Origin: Chloroflexota bacterium | GTDB lineage: Bacteria; Chloroflexota; Anaerolineae; VGOG01 | Reading direction: 5' to 3' | DNA: 54,683 nt | Assembly: GCA_030611885.1 (NCBI GenBank) | Contig: JAUWOY010000017.1 | Coordinates: 1-54,683 of the forward strand | Part shown: piece after piece, positions 16,414 to 24,460 of the stretch | How the letters are laid out: every line of letters starts with the position of its first letter | Numbering within the stretch: the stretch's first letter is position 1 | The notes under the pieces: model-generated | What the model was told of the DNA's origin: nothing | Database searches by the model: none | The model's input: only the letters and a program-made list of their open reading frames with translations | Program-made: the position numbers and the translations under genes

Positions 16414-17385
16414 TTACTTCTCCATTATTTTGCTCAGTTCGCAGAGACTCAGATCGAGCTCTTTGCGGCGGGTCAACACATCCTCCAGGGGCGTGAGGAC
16501 AATCTCGTTACCGATCAGGCCCACGATGTGACCGTGGTTGCCCTCGTGAAGCTCTCTGACGGCAGCAGCACCGAGCCGGGTAGCCAGGAGCCGGTCGAAG
16601 GCCATTGGCGAGCCGCCCCGCTGGACGTGTCCCAGCACAGTGACCCGCACCCCGAAGCCTAGCTCCTCCTGTCTTGCGCAGAGGTAATCAGCCACTGCCT
16701 GGGTGCCGGGTTTGTACCCCTCGGCCACCACGACGATGCAGTGAGCCTTCCCCCGCACGTAGGCGTCCAGCAGACCTTGGGCTACCTCTTCGAGAGTGGT
16801 CTCGAACTCAGGAATCAGGATCATCTCTGCCCCACCAGCTATCCCACCCATCAGGGCCAGGTATCCGGAGTCGCGGCCCATGGTCTCGATCAGAAAGGCC
16901 CTTTGGTGAGACGAGGCGGTGTCCTTGATTTTGTCAACGGCATCCAAGATGGTGTTGAGAGCGGTGTCCACGCCTATGGCAATGTCAGTGCCAACCACAT
17001 CGTTGTCAATAGTGGCGGGCACGCCTACCACTGGAAAGCCACGTTGATGAAGGGCGCACGCTCCAGACAAGGAGCCGTTGCCGCCGATCACCACCAGGCC
17101 ATCAATGCCATGCCGGTTCAGGCAACGCAGGGCCTCCCGCTGCCCCTGGGGCGTTTTGAACTCAGGCGCGCGGGTAGTGCCCAAGAAAGTGCCCCCCCTG
17201 CCGATGATGCCTCCCACCGAGCGGGCATCAAGGGAAATCATCTCGCCATTCATCAGGCCGGCGTAGCCTCGTTCGATGCCCATCACCTCCAGGCCGTATC
17301 CCAGGGCCATCCTGGTCGCAGCGCGGATACAGGGATTCAAGCCCGGCCCGTCGCCGCCACTGGTCAGTACGCCAATGCGCTTCAT
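16414..17385 (-). CDS. pfkA: 6-phosphofructokinase, ATP type
   Basis: A 323-residue group I phosphofructokinase that phosphorylates fructose 6-phosphate in glycolysis. Family motifs are GVLTSGGDGPGLN, VVIGGNGSLSGA, the catalytic segment VPATIDNDVVGTD, and HVQRGGSPMAFDRL. In the two positions that separate ATP from pyrophosphate users it has Gly (GGNGS) and Ala (VPATID) rather than Asp and Lys, so ATP is the predicted donor. ATG 17385 lies 7 nt after AAGGAG; the longer frame to 17493 would translate a palindromic repeat. It is transcribed after the YbaK-like gene on the same strand. Confidence 0.93.
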   Translation of the reverse strand: MKRIGVLTSGGDGPGLNPCIRAATRMALGYGLEVMGIERGYAGLMNGEMISLDARSVGGIIGRGGTFLGTTRAPEFKTPQGQREALRCLNRHGIDGLVVIGGNGSLSGACALHQRGFPVVGVPATIDNDVVGTDIAIGVDTALNTILDAVDKIKDTASSHQRAFLIETMGRDSGYLALMGGIAGGAEMILIPEFETTLEEVAQGLLDAYVRGKAHCIVVVAEGYKPGTQAVADYLCARQEELGFGVRVTVLGHVQRGGSPMAFDRLLATRLGAAAVRELHEGNHGHIVGLIGNEIVLTPLEDVLTRRKELDLSLCELSKIMEK

Positions 17386-17424
17386 GACAATCTCCTTCCA
17401 GACTTTTCTGTAAATCAATCGTAA

Positions 17425-17570
17425 GCGTTCAGCCTCAGTGCGATCACGCCGGTTGAGTAGACCGCAGGTCGTATCGAAACCAAGTGATCGCACGGGGAGG
17501 CGGCCAAACGTGGTTTCGATACACCCCTTTCGGGGCTACTCAACCGACGTTTGGCCTATCCCCTGAACGC
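17425..17570. repeat. Cruciform-forming palindromic element (GGTTGAGTAG/TATCGAAACC core)
   Basis: Three nested stems are visible: outer GCGTTCAG (17425-17432) with CTGAACGC (17563-17570); arm one GTGCGATCAC (17438-17447) with GTGATCGCAC (17484-17493); arm two GGCCAAACGT (17502-17511) with ACGTTTGGCC (17547-17556). The arm loops are also complementary to each other. The core matches the 250-bp element at 10678. Confidence 0.8.
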
Positions 17571-17576
17571 ATGCAA

Positions 17577-18065
17577 TCAATCCTCGGTCACGTCTGCCAA
17601 CTGTCCCTCTGTTATCTCCAACAGCGTTTCGTAGGAAATGGGGAAGACGGCGCGCGGAGAGCCTGCCGCCGCATAAAGCTTCTCGAATCGTCCCAGGTTC
17701 TTATCAACGAGGGTGAGCAATTTGGTCTTGTGCGCTACCGGAGGCACACCGCCGATGGCGAAGCCAGTAGCCTCCCGCACCTGGTCGGCATTGGCGATCT
17801 TCACCCGTCTGGCTTTGAGGATTCTCTCCAGCTTCTTGTGATCAGCCCGCTTATCGCCGGACACCAGGACGAGGACCGGCTTCCCGTCGGCCATGAAAAC
17901 CAATGATTTGACGATAGCGCCCAACGGTGATCCCACAGCCTGGGCGGCCATCGCTGCCGTGCGGGTGCTCTCCGCCAACTCCATCACCTCGATGGTTAGC
18001 CCGCAGTTTTTCAGGTGTTCCCGAACCCTCTCCACAGAGCTCATTTTGGACGACGACTTGCTCAT
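17577..18065 (-). CDS. ybaK: YbaK/EbsC-family aminoacyl-tRNA deacylase
   Basis: A 162-residue member of the YbaK/ProX editing family, which removes amino acids wrongly attached to tRNA (such as Cys-tRNA-Pro). Diagnostic segments are AAQAVGSPLGAIVKSLVF, VLVLVSGDKRADHKKL, and GFAIGGVPPVAH with the catalytic Lys in IVKSL. ATG 18065 follows AAGGAG; an upstream ATG at 18158 would start inside a hairpin and is not supported. It has a 5' leader of about 170 nt that contains a long inverted repeat. Confidence 0.87.
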   Translation of the reverse strand: MSKSSSKMSSVERVREHLKNCGLTIEVMELAESTRTAAMAAQAVGSPLGAIVKSLVFMADGKPVLVLVSGDKRADHKKLERILKARRVKIANADQVREATGFAIGGVPPVAHKTKLLTLVDKNLGRFEKLYAAAGSPRAVFPISYETLLEITEGQLADVTED

Positions 18066-18108
18066 TTTCAAACTCTCCTTCCTTGCGAGTTTAGGCTGAA
18101 TACCGGCA

Positions 18109-18219
18109 GAGTACCACGGATGTGGAAATACACGATGTCCAACCACAGGCTGAGACAAAACGCCTCCTTTTTGACCGCCGGAGGTGTGATTATCGTGTAT
18201 TTCTCTATCCGAGGTACTC
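18109..18219 (-). repeat. Long inverted repeat in the ybaK 5' leader
   Basis: The 28-nt arms 18109-18136 and 18192-18219 match in inverted orientation at about 24 of 28 positions (shared GAGTACC, CGGAT and GAAATACACGAT). The 55-nt loop carries CCTCC and GGAGG segments that can pair. It lies between the ybaK promoter and ribosome site, so it is transcribed. It may be a regulatory fold or a dispersed palindrome. Confidence 0.7.
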
Positions 18220-18240
18220 TCTTCAAGTGCGCTAAGTATA

Positions 18241-18269
18241 ATATTATCACGAGTGGACTAAATATGCAA
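18241..18269 (-). promoter_or_regulatory. Sigma70 promoter for ybaK
   Basis: TTGCAT, 17 nt, TAATAT on the minus strand. Confidence 0.65.
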
Positions 18270-18283
18270 CCCGCCGGGCGTTT

Positions 18284-18312
18284 TTGACAATAGACCTAAT
18301 CAATGCTATCAT
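18284..18312 (+). promoter_or_regulatory. Sigma70 promoter for the Pro/Thr-rich protein
   Basis: TTGACA, 17 nt, TATCAT. Transcription would start about 9 nt before the ATG, giving an almost leaderless mRNA. Confidence 0.75.
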
Positions 18313-18327
18313 ACTCAACCGAGTCAA

Positions 18328-19047
18328 ATGGACGAATTGCGCAATTGGTATCTGAATTTATCCGACCGGCAGAGGACGACCTATGGGCTTTTGTTCGCCA
18401 TCATCATCCTCACCTTGCCCTGCTACTGTCTGGGATTGGTGGCCTTGTCCCTTGCGCCACCTCCCCCAGCGGCGTTTACCTCTACCCCTAGCCCCACCTT
18501 TACACCATCACCCACGCCTACCCCCAGCCCTACCCCGCTTGAACCGACGCCTACCCCATGGCTGCTTTCGCCGACGGCTACTTTGACGCCCACTCCAACC
18601 AATACCCCCACTGGTACAGCCACGCCGACGGCTACGCCAACGGCTACCCCAACCGACACCCCCACTGGCACAGTCACACCGACCAGCACCGCGACTCCCA
18701 CCGAGACGCCGACGACGTCGCCCTCGCCTACCAGCACTGACACACCGACGAGTACAGCCACGCCCACAGAAACCGCAACAGAAGTTCCCACCGCTACGGA
18801 GACGCCGACGGAGCCGCCACCAGCCACCCCGACCCCAACCGACACGGCCACGGCCACGCTGACGCCACCGCCGACGGCTACCGCAACTTCCGCTCCGACA
18901 GCTACGGCGACGTTTACCCCAACAAGTACGGTAACGCCCACGTGGACGCCCACCACCACGCCGACAACGCCGCCGCCGACGGCCACCAGCACGGTCACAT
19001 CCGCGCCCACGGAGACGCCCACAGAGACGCCCACACCTATCGGGTGA
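18328..19047 (+). CDS. Single-pass membrane protein with long Pro/Thr-rich extracellular stalk
   Basis: A 239-residue protein. Residues 1-18 are polar and cytosolic ([18 protein letters not shown]), residues 19-43 form a membrane helix, and nearly all the rest is built of PT, TPT and TATPT units. The stalk is likely extended and could be O-glycosylated. No globular domain follows, so it may be a surface spacer, or its domain was lost. The codon pattern (ACC/ACG CCG/CCA) is a low-complexity repeat prone to length change. Only a weak GAG precedes ATG 18328. Function unknown. Confidence 0.8.
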   Translation: MDELRNWYLNLSDRQRTTYGLLFAIIILTLPCYCLGLVALSLAPPPPAAFTSTPSPTFTPSPTPTPSPTPLEPTPTPWLLSPTATLTPTPTNTPTGTATPTATPTATPTDTPTGTVTPTSTATPTETPTTSPSPTSTDTPTSTATPTETATEVPTATETPTEPPPATPTPTDTATATLTPPPTATATSAPTATATFTPTSTVTPTWTPTTTPTTPPPTATSTVTSAPTETPTETPTPIG

Positions 19048-19055
19048 TCCAAAGG

Positions 19056-19083
19056 TTGACAGGGGGTGAGATTGGGTTATAAT
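19056..19083 (+). promoter_or_regulatory. Sigma70 promoter for the M42 peptidase cluster
   Basis: TTGACA, 16 nt, TATAAT, 52 nt ahead of the GTG start at 19135. Confidence 0.8.
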
Positions 19084-19134
19084 ATCCTGACCGTGAAACG
19101 CGAAGACGTGAAACGTGAGAGGAGGCCACAAACA

Positions 19135-20202
19135 GTGCAGATAGCGCCGTTGTTAAAGAAGCTTTCCGAGGCCAGAGGGGTCTCAGGTTATGAGGCCGAG
19201 GTGCGGGGGATAGTGACCGAGGAGTTCGGGCGATACGCCGATGAGGTGCAGACCGACAAGCTGGGCAACGTCATCGCCTTGAAGAAGGGAGAGGGCGATG
19301 AGCCTCGCCGCCGCATCATGCTGGCCGGTCACATGGACGAGATCGGCCTGATCGTGACCAAACTCGAGAAAGGGTTCCTTCGTTTCACTTCGGTGGGCGG
19401 CTTCGATGTGCGCACCCTCCTGGGGCAGGAAGTGACAGTGCACGGCCGAAAGGACCTGCCGGGCATCATCGGCAGCCGCCCTCCCCACGTGCTCCCGCCG
19501 GAAGAGCGCGAGAAGACCATAGCTATGGATAAGCTGTTCATAGACGTGGGAATGGGAGCAGAGGAATTGGCACGCCTGGTGCGAGTGGGCGATCTGGTGA
19601 CTATGCAGCGAGAGTTCATCCAGCTTCAGGGAGGTCTAGTGGCCGGGAAGGCCTTCGACGACCGGGCGGCGGTGGCCGCCATCCTGGTTTGCCTGGAGGG
19701 GCTTGCTTCCGTCAGACACGCCTGGAACGTCTACGCCGTGGCTACGGTGCAGGAGGAGGTGGGGCTGCGTGGCGCCATCACCAGCGCGTATGGCCTGGCC
19801 CCCGACCTGGGCATCGCCATTGACGCCACCTTCGGCGACCAGCCCGGCGTCTCCGAGGCGGAGACCGTCGAGATAGGCAAGGGGCCAGCCATCGCCTTCG
19901 GCCCCAACGTCCACCCCAGGCTGCATGAGGCCCTGGTCGAGGTGGCCAAGGAGTTGGAGATCCCCTACCAGGTCGAGCCCATCCCCGGCCGAAGCGGCAC
20001 CGACGCCTGGGCTATTCAGGTCACGCGGGAAGGCATCCCCACCGCCCTGCTCTCCATCCCCCTGCGCTACATGCACACCTCGGTGGAGACCGTCTCCCTC
20101 AAGGACGTGGAGCGGACGGGGAGGCTGATGGCCGGCTTCATCGGGAAGTTGGGCGAGGAATTTATGGAGAAGCTGAGCTGGAGGTTGGAGGTTGGAGATT
20201 AG
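19135..20202 (+). CDS. M42 family metallo-aminopeptidase, paralog 1
   Basis: A 355-residue di-metal aminopeptidase (tetrahedral TET/endoglucanase M family). Metal and catalytic residues are His66 and Asp68 (AGHMDEIGL), Asp175 or Asp176 (KAFDDRAA), Glu207/Glu208 (QEEVGLRGA) and His314 (YMHTSVE). GTG 19135 follows GAGGAGG; frames starting earlier read through the promoter and ACGTGAA repeats. The C-terminal residues SWRLEVGD are coded by a GGTTGGA tandem repeat. First of three tandem paralogs that probably trim peptides in the cytosol. Confidence 0.9.
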   Translation: MQIAPLLKKLSEARGVSGYEAEVRGIVTEEFGRYADEVQTDKLGNVIALKKGEGDEPRRRIMLAGHMDEIGLIVTKLEKGFLRFTSVGGFDVRTLLGQEVTVHGRKDLPGIIGSRPPHVLPPEEREKTIAMDKLFIDVGMGAEELARLVRVGDLVTMQREFIQLQGGLVAGKAFDDRAAVAAILVCLEGLASVRHAWNVYAVATVQEEVGLRGAITSAYGLAPDLGIAIDATFGDQPGVSEAETVEIGKGPAIAFGPNVHPRLHEALVEVAKELEIPYQVEPIPGRSGTDAWAIQVTREGIPTALLSIPLRYMHTSVETVSLKDVERTGRLMAGFIGKLGEEFMEKLSWRLEVGD

Positions 20203-20216
20203 ATATTGGATATTTC
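20181..20216. repeat. GGTTGGA 7-nt tandem repeats at a gene end
   Basis: GGAGGTTGGAGGTTGGAGA units span the last codons of the first M42 gene and the gap to the next. Other arrays of this family: 34536-34600, 39734-39777, 44440-44470, 50992-51018. Confidence 0.75.
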
Positions 20217-20228
20217 GAGGAGGTCAAA

Positions 20229-21269
20229 TTGGGGTTAAAGGAACTATCTGAGGCTTTTGGGGTATCAGGCTGCGAGGATGAGGTGCGCGGGATCATCGTC
20301 GAGGCCATCAAGGACCACGTGGACGAGTATCGCGTGGACAGCATGGGCAACCTTATCGCCCTGAAGAGGGGGACAGGGGAATCCGAGCTTAAGGTGATGG
20401 TAGCAGCTCATACGGACGAGGTAGGGCTGATGATCACCCACTTCGAGAAGGACGGCACCCTCCGCTTCCGGCCAGTGGGCGGGATTGACGACCGCATCTT
20501 GCTGTCCAAGGTGGTGCTCATCGGCCAGGACCGGCTGCCTGGCGTCATCGGCGTCAAGCCTGTACATCTTCTGAAAGAGGAGGAGCGCCGTCAGGTGGTC
20601 AAGGTGGACCAGATGACCATAGACATCGGCGCCAAGAGCAAGGAGGAGGCGGAGAAAGCGATCAAGATAGGCGACTATGCCACCTTCGCCACCAGCTTCT
20701 GCCAGTTGACAGAGGACGGCCTGCGCACGGTCAAAGGCAAGGCTTTCGACGACCGGGCTGGCTGCGCGGTGTTGATCGAAGTGTTGAAGGAGCGCTATCC
20801 TTTCGATCTGTATCCAGTTTTCACCGTTCAGGAAGAGGTGGGCCTCAGAGGAGCGCGGGTGGCAGCCTACGCCGTCGAGCCTGACGTGGCCTTCGTCCTG
20901 GAGGGCACCATCTGCGACGACATGCCCAAGAAGAAGGATGTGAGTCCCACCACCGAGCTAGGGGCCGGCCCGGCCATCACCATTATGGACCGCTCCTTCA
21001 TAGCCGACAGAGGTTTGGTCAAGCTACTGGTGGAAACGGCTGAGGAGTTAGGCATCCCCTATCAGTTCAAACAGCCTGGCATTGGCGGGACCGATGCCGG
21101 AGCCATCCACCTGGCGAAAGAGGGCATACCTTCGGCCACCGTGTCCGTGCCCTGCCGCTACATTCACTCGCCAGTCTGCCTGCTGAGCCTGGAGGATTTT
21201 GAGAACACGGTGTGGTTGATGAAGGAAGCGCTGGGGAAAGTAGTAGCCCGTAGATTCGTAGATTCGTAA
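20229..21269 (+). CDS. M42 family metallo-aminopeptidase, paralog 2
   Basis: A 346-residue M42 peptidase with all motifs: VAAHTDEVGLM, KAFDDRAGCAV, VQEEVGLRGARVA, and YIHSPVC near the end. The start is TTG 20229, chosen because GAGGAGG lies 5 nt upstream and no ATG is placed well. It follows paralog 1 by 26 nt. The C-terminal residues RRFVDS are coded by the first units of the ATTCGTAG repeat array. The region between DDM and ELGAG differs from its neighbours (ICDDMPKKKDVSPTT), as expected for different peptide preference. Confidence 0.9.
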   Translation: MGLKELSEAFGVSGCEDEVRGIIVEAIKDHVDEYRVDSMGNLIALKRGTGESELKVMVAAHTDEVGLMITHFEKDGTLRFRPVGGIDDRILLSKVVLIGQDRLPGVIGVKPVHLLKEEERRQVVKVDQMTIDIGAKSKEEAEKAIKIGDYATFATSFCQLTEDGLRTVKGKAFDDRAGCAVLIEVLKERYPFDLYPVFTVQEEVGLRGARVAAYAVEPDVAFVLEGTICDDMPKKKDVSPTTELGAGPAITIMDRSFIADRGLVKLLVETAEELGIPYQFKQPGIGGTDAGAIHLAKEGIPSATVSVPCRYIHSPVCLLSLEDFENTVWLMKEALGKVVARRFVDS

Positions 21270-21340
21270 ATTCGTAATTCGTAGATTCGTGTTCCCGATT
21301 TCCGAATTTACGGGTTGCCGAATTTACGAATCTACAGGCA
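21246..21340. repeat. GTAGATTC 8-nt tandem repeats forming a hairpin
   Basis: GTAGATTC-type units on the left and GAATTTAC/GAATCTAC units on the right pair to a long stem. The array starts inside the second M42 gene and ends 12 nt before the ribosome site of the third. Same family at 48305-48378 and 48812-48860. Confidence 0.8.
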
Positions 21341-21359
21341 AGCAAGGAGGTACTATCGC

Positions 21360-22388
21360 ATGAAGGAACTGATCAAGAAACTAACCGAGACCTACGGCCC
21401 TTCGGGGCGCGAGGAGCGGATCAGGGAGGTGATCAAGGGGGAAATCGAGGGCTTGGCCGATGAGATGCGGGTTGATGTCATGGGCAATCTCATCGCCCTC
21501 AAGCGCGGCAGTAGCCCCCCTGCCCCCCCAAAGTTGGGGGGAAGGGGGCGAAAAGTGATGTTGGCCGCCCACATGGACGAGATCGGCATCATCGTCACCC
21601 ACGTGGACGAGAAGGGCTTTCTCCGCTTTGCCCGTGTCGGCGGGGTGCGTCCCCTCGCTTTGGTGGGCGGGCGGGCTGTCTTCGCCGATGGCACCGTGGG
21701 CACCTTTGGGCTGGAGAAGCGGGAGCCGGAGGAAGCAAAGAAGGTGCCCGGCTTTGACAAGCTCTATCTGGATGTGGGAGCCAAGGACAAGGAGTCGGCG
21801 CCGGTTGGCGTGGGGGACATCGCCGGTTTTCAGCGTCCTTTCGCCGCTCAGGGTGACCGCCTCATGGCCAAGAGCCTCGACGACCGCGTCGGCTGCGCCG
21901 TCCTGATCCAGGTCATGCGGGACCTCGAGTCCTCGCCCCACGATGTCTACTTCGTGTTCAGCGTGCAAGAGGAGGTGGGATTGCGGGGGGCTATCACCTC
22001 GACCTACGGCATCCAGCCCGACCTGGGCATCTCCGTTGATGTGACGATCACTGGCGATACCCCGGAGGCTCGCACCATGGCCGTCTCCCTGGGCGAGGGG
22101 CCAGCCGTCAAGGTCAAAGATGGGGGAATGTTGGCCCATCCAGCGGTCAAGAACCTGCTGGTCGAGACCGCCGAAGAGCTTGGAATCCCCTATCAATTAG
22201 AGGTGCTGGCGGGGGGAACCACCGATGCCATGGCCATCCAGGTTTCGCGGGCTGGTGTGCCGGCGGGCTGCCTCTCCATCCCCTGCCGCTACGTGCACAC
22301 GCCCACGGAGATGGTAGACCACAACGACGTGCTTAACGCGGTCAAGTTGTTCGTGGCTTTGCTCTCCAAGCCTATAGAACTGGGGTAA
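21360..22388 (+). CDS. M42 family metallo-aminopeptidase, paralog 3
   Basis: A 342-residue M42 peptidase with LAAHMDEIGIIV, KSLDDRVGCAV, VQEEVGLRGAITS, VDVTITGDTPEAR and YVHTPTEM. ATG 21360 follows AAGGAGG by 9 nt. A G-rich palindrome is inserted in frame at residues about 51-64 (SSPPAPPKLGGRGR), between LIALKRG and the first metal-binding motif; the same loop in its two neighbours is short (KGEGDEPRR, RGTGESELK). The insertion therefore falls in a tolerant surface loop. Confidence 0.9.
   Translation: MKELIKKLTETYGPSGREERIREVIKGEIEGLADEMRVDVMGNLIALKRGSSPPAPPKLGGRGRKVMLAAHMDEIGIIVTHVDEKGFLRFARVGGVRPLALVGGRAVFADGTVGTFGLEKREPEEAKKVPGFDKLYLDVGAKDKESAPVGVGDIAGFQRPFAAQGDRLMAKSLDDRVGCAVLIQVMRDLESSPHDVYFVFSVQEEVGLRGAITSTYGIQPDLGISVDVTITGDTPEARTMAVSLGEGPAVKVKDGGMLAHPAVKNLLVETAEELGIPYQLEVLAGGTTDAMAIQVSRAGVPAGCLSIPCRYVHTPTEMVDHNDVLNAVKLFVALLSKPIELG
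21512..21552. repeat. G-rich palindromic repeat, copy 3 (inside the third M42 gene)
   Basis: CCCCCCCAAAGTTGGGGGG core, read as PPAPPKLGG. Comparison with the two neighbouring paralogs shows the insert directly. Confidence 0.85.
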
Positions 22389-22440
22389 GCGGCTTGATGC
22401 ACAGCCTCAGCGGCGGGGAGACTTGACCAGGAGGGTAAAC

Positions 22441-22480
22441 AAAGCCAGGGCCAATACCCTGGCTTTTGCTTGTTTATTTC
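22441..22480 (+). terminator. Rho-independent terminator of the M42 cluster
   Basis: AAAGCCAGGG, 6-nt loop, CCCTGGCTTT, then a T-rich tail. Confidence 0.8.
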
Positions 22481-22498
22481 CCTCATTTCTGGTATACT
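22470..22498 (+). promoter_or_regulatory. Sigma70 promoter for the exopolysaccharide genes
   Basis: TTGTTT, 17 nt, TATACT, 33 nt before the glycosyltransferase start. It overlaps the tail of the preceding terminator. Confidence 0.65.
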
Positions 22499-22530
22499 TA
22501 TACTGAAACGAGAGTGGGAGAAGGTCGGAT

Positions 22531-23640
22531 TTGAGAGTGGCCATTGTGCACGATTGGCTCAATCAAAGGGGAGGGGCAGAGGTGGTTTTGGAGACGCTGC
22601 TGGAGATGTATCCCCAGGCCCCGATATACACTGCTATGTATTGGTCTCAGGCCATGCCCCAGTCATATCGCTCCTGGGACATCCGCACCTCGTTCATGGA
22701 CAGGTTGCCCTTCGTCAAGAGATACCACCAGCCCTTCCTCCCTCTGTATCCCCTCGCCTTCGAGAGCTTCGATTTCACGGACTACGACCTGGTCATCAGC
22801 AACAAGAGCGGCTTCTGTCACGGTGTCATCACCTCACCCGACACCCTGCACATCTGCTACTGCCTGACCCCCACCCGCTTTCTGTGGAACTATCACGAGT
22901 ATGTCCAACGCGAAGGGGTGGCGAGATTAGCTCGCCTGACCCTGCCGCCTTTCTTGAACTACCTGCGGCTCTGGGATCGGGCTGCCGCCGATCGGGTAGA
23001 TCACTTCGTCGCCATCTCACGAACGGTCCAGCAGCGCATCGCCAAATACTACCGCCGCGATTCCGTCGTCATCCATCCGCCGGTAGATACAAACAGATTC
23101 GCTCCGCGCAACTCTCACGACGATTACTTTCTCATCGTATCCCGCCTTGTTCCCTACAAACGCATTGACTTGGCGGTGCGGGCTTTCAACGAGCTGGGTT
23201 TACCTCTGGTGGTCATCGGGGATGGGAGGGATCGGGATAGCCTGCGGGCTTTGGCCGGGTCCAATATCGAGTTCCTGGGTCACGTACCCGACGAGAAGAT
23301 TGGCGACTACTTCGCCCGCTGCCGGGCTTTCATCCTGCCCGGCCAGGAGGACTTCTGCATCGCCCCGGTGGAGGCCCAGGCGGCGGGACGGCCAGTCATT
23401 GCCTATGCCACCGGCGGCGCGCTGGACACGGTGAGGGAAGGGGTAACAGGGGCCTTCTTCCACGAGCAGACGCCTGAGGCCCTGATCGAAGTGGTCAAAG
23501 CATTCGATGAAACTGACTACGATCCAGCCGTCATCCGCCGCCACGCCGAGCGATTTGATAAGCGGGTCTTCGAGCAGCAGCTTAGCGAGTTTATCGAAGA
23601 GAAGTACGACGAACATCGGAAATGGATGAGGGGGAGCTAA
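22531..23640 (+). CDS. Glycosyltransferase, GT4 (GT-B) family
   Basis: A 369-residue retaining glycosyltransferase. N-terminal RVAIVHDWLNQRGGAEVV and the C-terminal donor site (EDFCIAPVEAQAAGRPVIAYATGGALDTV, with Glu pair) are typical of GT4 enzymes that add mannose or similar sugars during exopolysaccharide assembly. FLIVSRLVPYKRIDL marks the start of the donor domain. TTG start at 22531 lies behind GAGAAGG. The stop codon overlaps the next gene's start by one base (TAATG), so translation is coupled to the Wzz-like protein. Confidence 0.88.
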   Translation: MRVAIVHDWLNQRGGAEVVLETLLEMYPQAPIYTAMYWSQAMPQSYRSWDIRTSFMDRLPFVKRYHQPFLPLYPLAFESFDFTDYDLVISNKSGFCHGVITSPDTLHICYCLTPTRFLWNYHEYVQREGVARLARLTLPPFLNYLRLWDRAAADRVDHFVAISRTVQQRIAKYYRRDSVVIHPPVDTNRFAPRNSHDDYFLIVSRLVPYKRIDLAVRAFNELGLPLVVIGDGRDRDSLRALAGSNIEFLGHVPDEKIGDYFARCRAFILPGQEDFCIAPVEAQAAGRPVIAYATGGALDTVREGVTGAFFHEQTPEALIEVVKAFDETDYDPAVIRRHAERFDKRVFEQQLSEFIEEKYDEHRKWMRGS

Positions 23641-24359
23641 TGGGACTTCGTCAATATTGGAGGATCGTCTACAAACGGCTTTGGATTATCATCGCTTTGG
23701 TTGCCATTGTCCTGGTCAGCAGTATGGCCCTTCGACCAGAACGCCCTGCTCTCTATCAAACCTCCATGCGCTTCACCGTCGCCGTGGCGCCTGAGTCCAG
23801 GAGCGACGGTTACTACGCCTACGACCGTTACTACACCTGGATGACTTCGGAGTACCTGGTTGACGAACTCACGGAGATAGTGGGAAGCGAAGCCTTCGCC
23901 AGGGCGGTTAGCGAGGAGTTGGCCGATAGTGGACACGATCTCCCTGCTGGAGCCATCCGCGGTTCAATGGGAGCCGATAGAAAGCATCGTATCTTGACTC
24001 TGAGCCTCACCTGGGGTGATCAGACTCAGCTTGGGGAAATAGCCAACGCCGCAGCCAAAGCGCTCCGGGAGCGCAGCGCCGATTTCCTGGGACAGCTTGG
24101 CACCACCGATGCCGACATCCGCCTCATTGACCCGCCGGTGGTGTCGCCGGCTGGTCAAAGCCTGAAGGAGAAGTTGGACCTGCCCATCCGCCTATTCTTG
24201 GCCCTCGTGGCCGGAGTGGCCCTGACCTTCCTGCTGGACTATCTGGACGACACCGTGCGCGATCGGGCCGAGGTGGAGGCCCTGGGACTGGCCGTTCTGG
24301 GCGAGATACCGCCCTTGCCCGGTCGTCGGCGGTTTCCCTGGGAGAAGAAATTGCCCTGA
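23640..24359 (+). CDS. Wzz-type polysaccharide chain-length regulator, first copy
   Basis: A 239-residue membrane protein. It has a cytosolic start (MGLRQYWRIVYKRLW), helix 1 at about residues 14-30, an external domain, and helix 2 (LFLALVAGVALTFLL) near residue 190, followed by the DTVRDRAEVEALGLAVLGEIP signature found before the kinase-binding tail of Wzz/YveK proteins. Such proteins set polymer length with a partner tyrosine kinase. ATG 23640 overlaps the previous stop codon and follows GAGGGGGAG. It is followed by AACTTTA-type repeats. Confidence 0.85.
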   Translation: MGLRQYWRIVYKRLWIIIALVAIVLVSSMALRPERPALYQTSMRFTVAVAPESRSDGYYAYDRYYTWMTSEYLVDELTEIVGSEAFARAVSEELADSGHDLPAGAIRGSMGADRKHRILTLSLTWGDQTQLGEIANAAAKALRERSADFLGQLGTTDADIRLIDPPVVSPAGQSLKEKLDLPIRLFLALVAGVALTFLLDYLDDTVRDRAEVEALGLAVLGEIPPLPGRRRFPWEKKLP

Positions 24360-24360
24360 G

Positions 24361-24392
24361 GAAACTCAAACTTTAAACTTCAAACTTCAAAA
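24361..24392. repeat. AACTTTA/AACTTCA 7-nt repeats
   Basis: AAACTCAAACTTTAAACTTC and further units lie immediately after the first Wzz-like gene. Confidence 0.65.
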
Positions 24393-24403
24393 TATATGTC
24401 GTT

Positions 24404-24432
24404 TTGCCCAAAAGCAGTGGCTATGGTACAAT
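24404..24432 (+). promoter_or_regulatory. Sigma70 promoter between the two Wzz-like genes
   Basis: TTGCCC, 17 nt, TACAAT, 28 nt ahead of the GTG at 24461. The longer frame to 24404 would overlap this promoter. Confidence 0.6.
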
Positions 24433-24460
24433 TAGACTGACCACCATCGAGGAGGGGAAT

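Noticed and set aside
18423..19052. Minus-strand Val/Gly-repeat frame
   Set aside because: It is the complement of Pro/Thr-codon repeats. The plus-strand protein has a membrane helix and a promoter.
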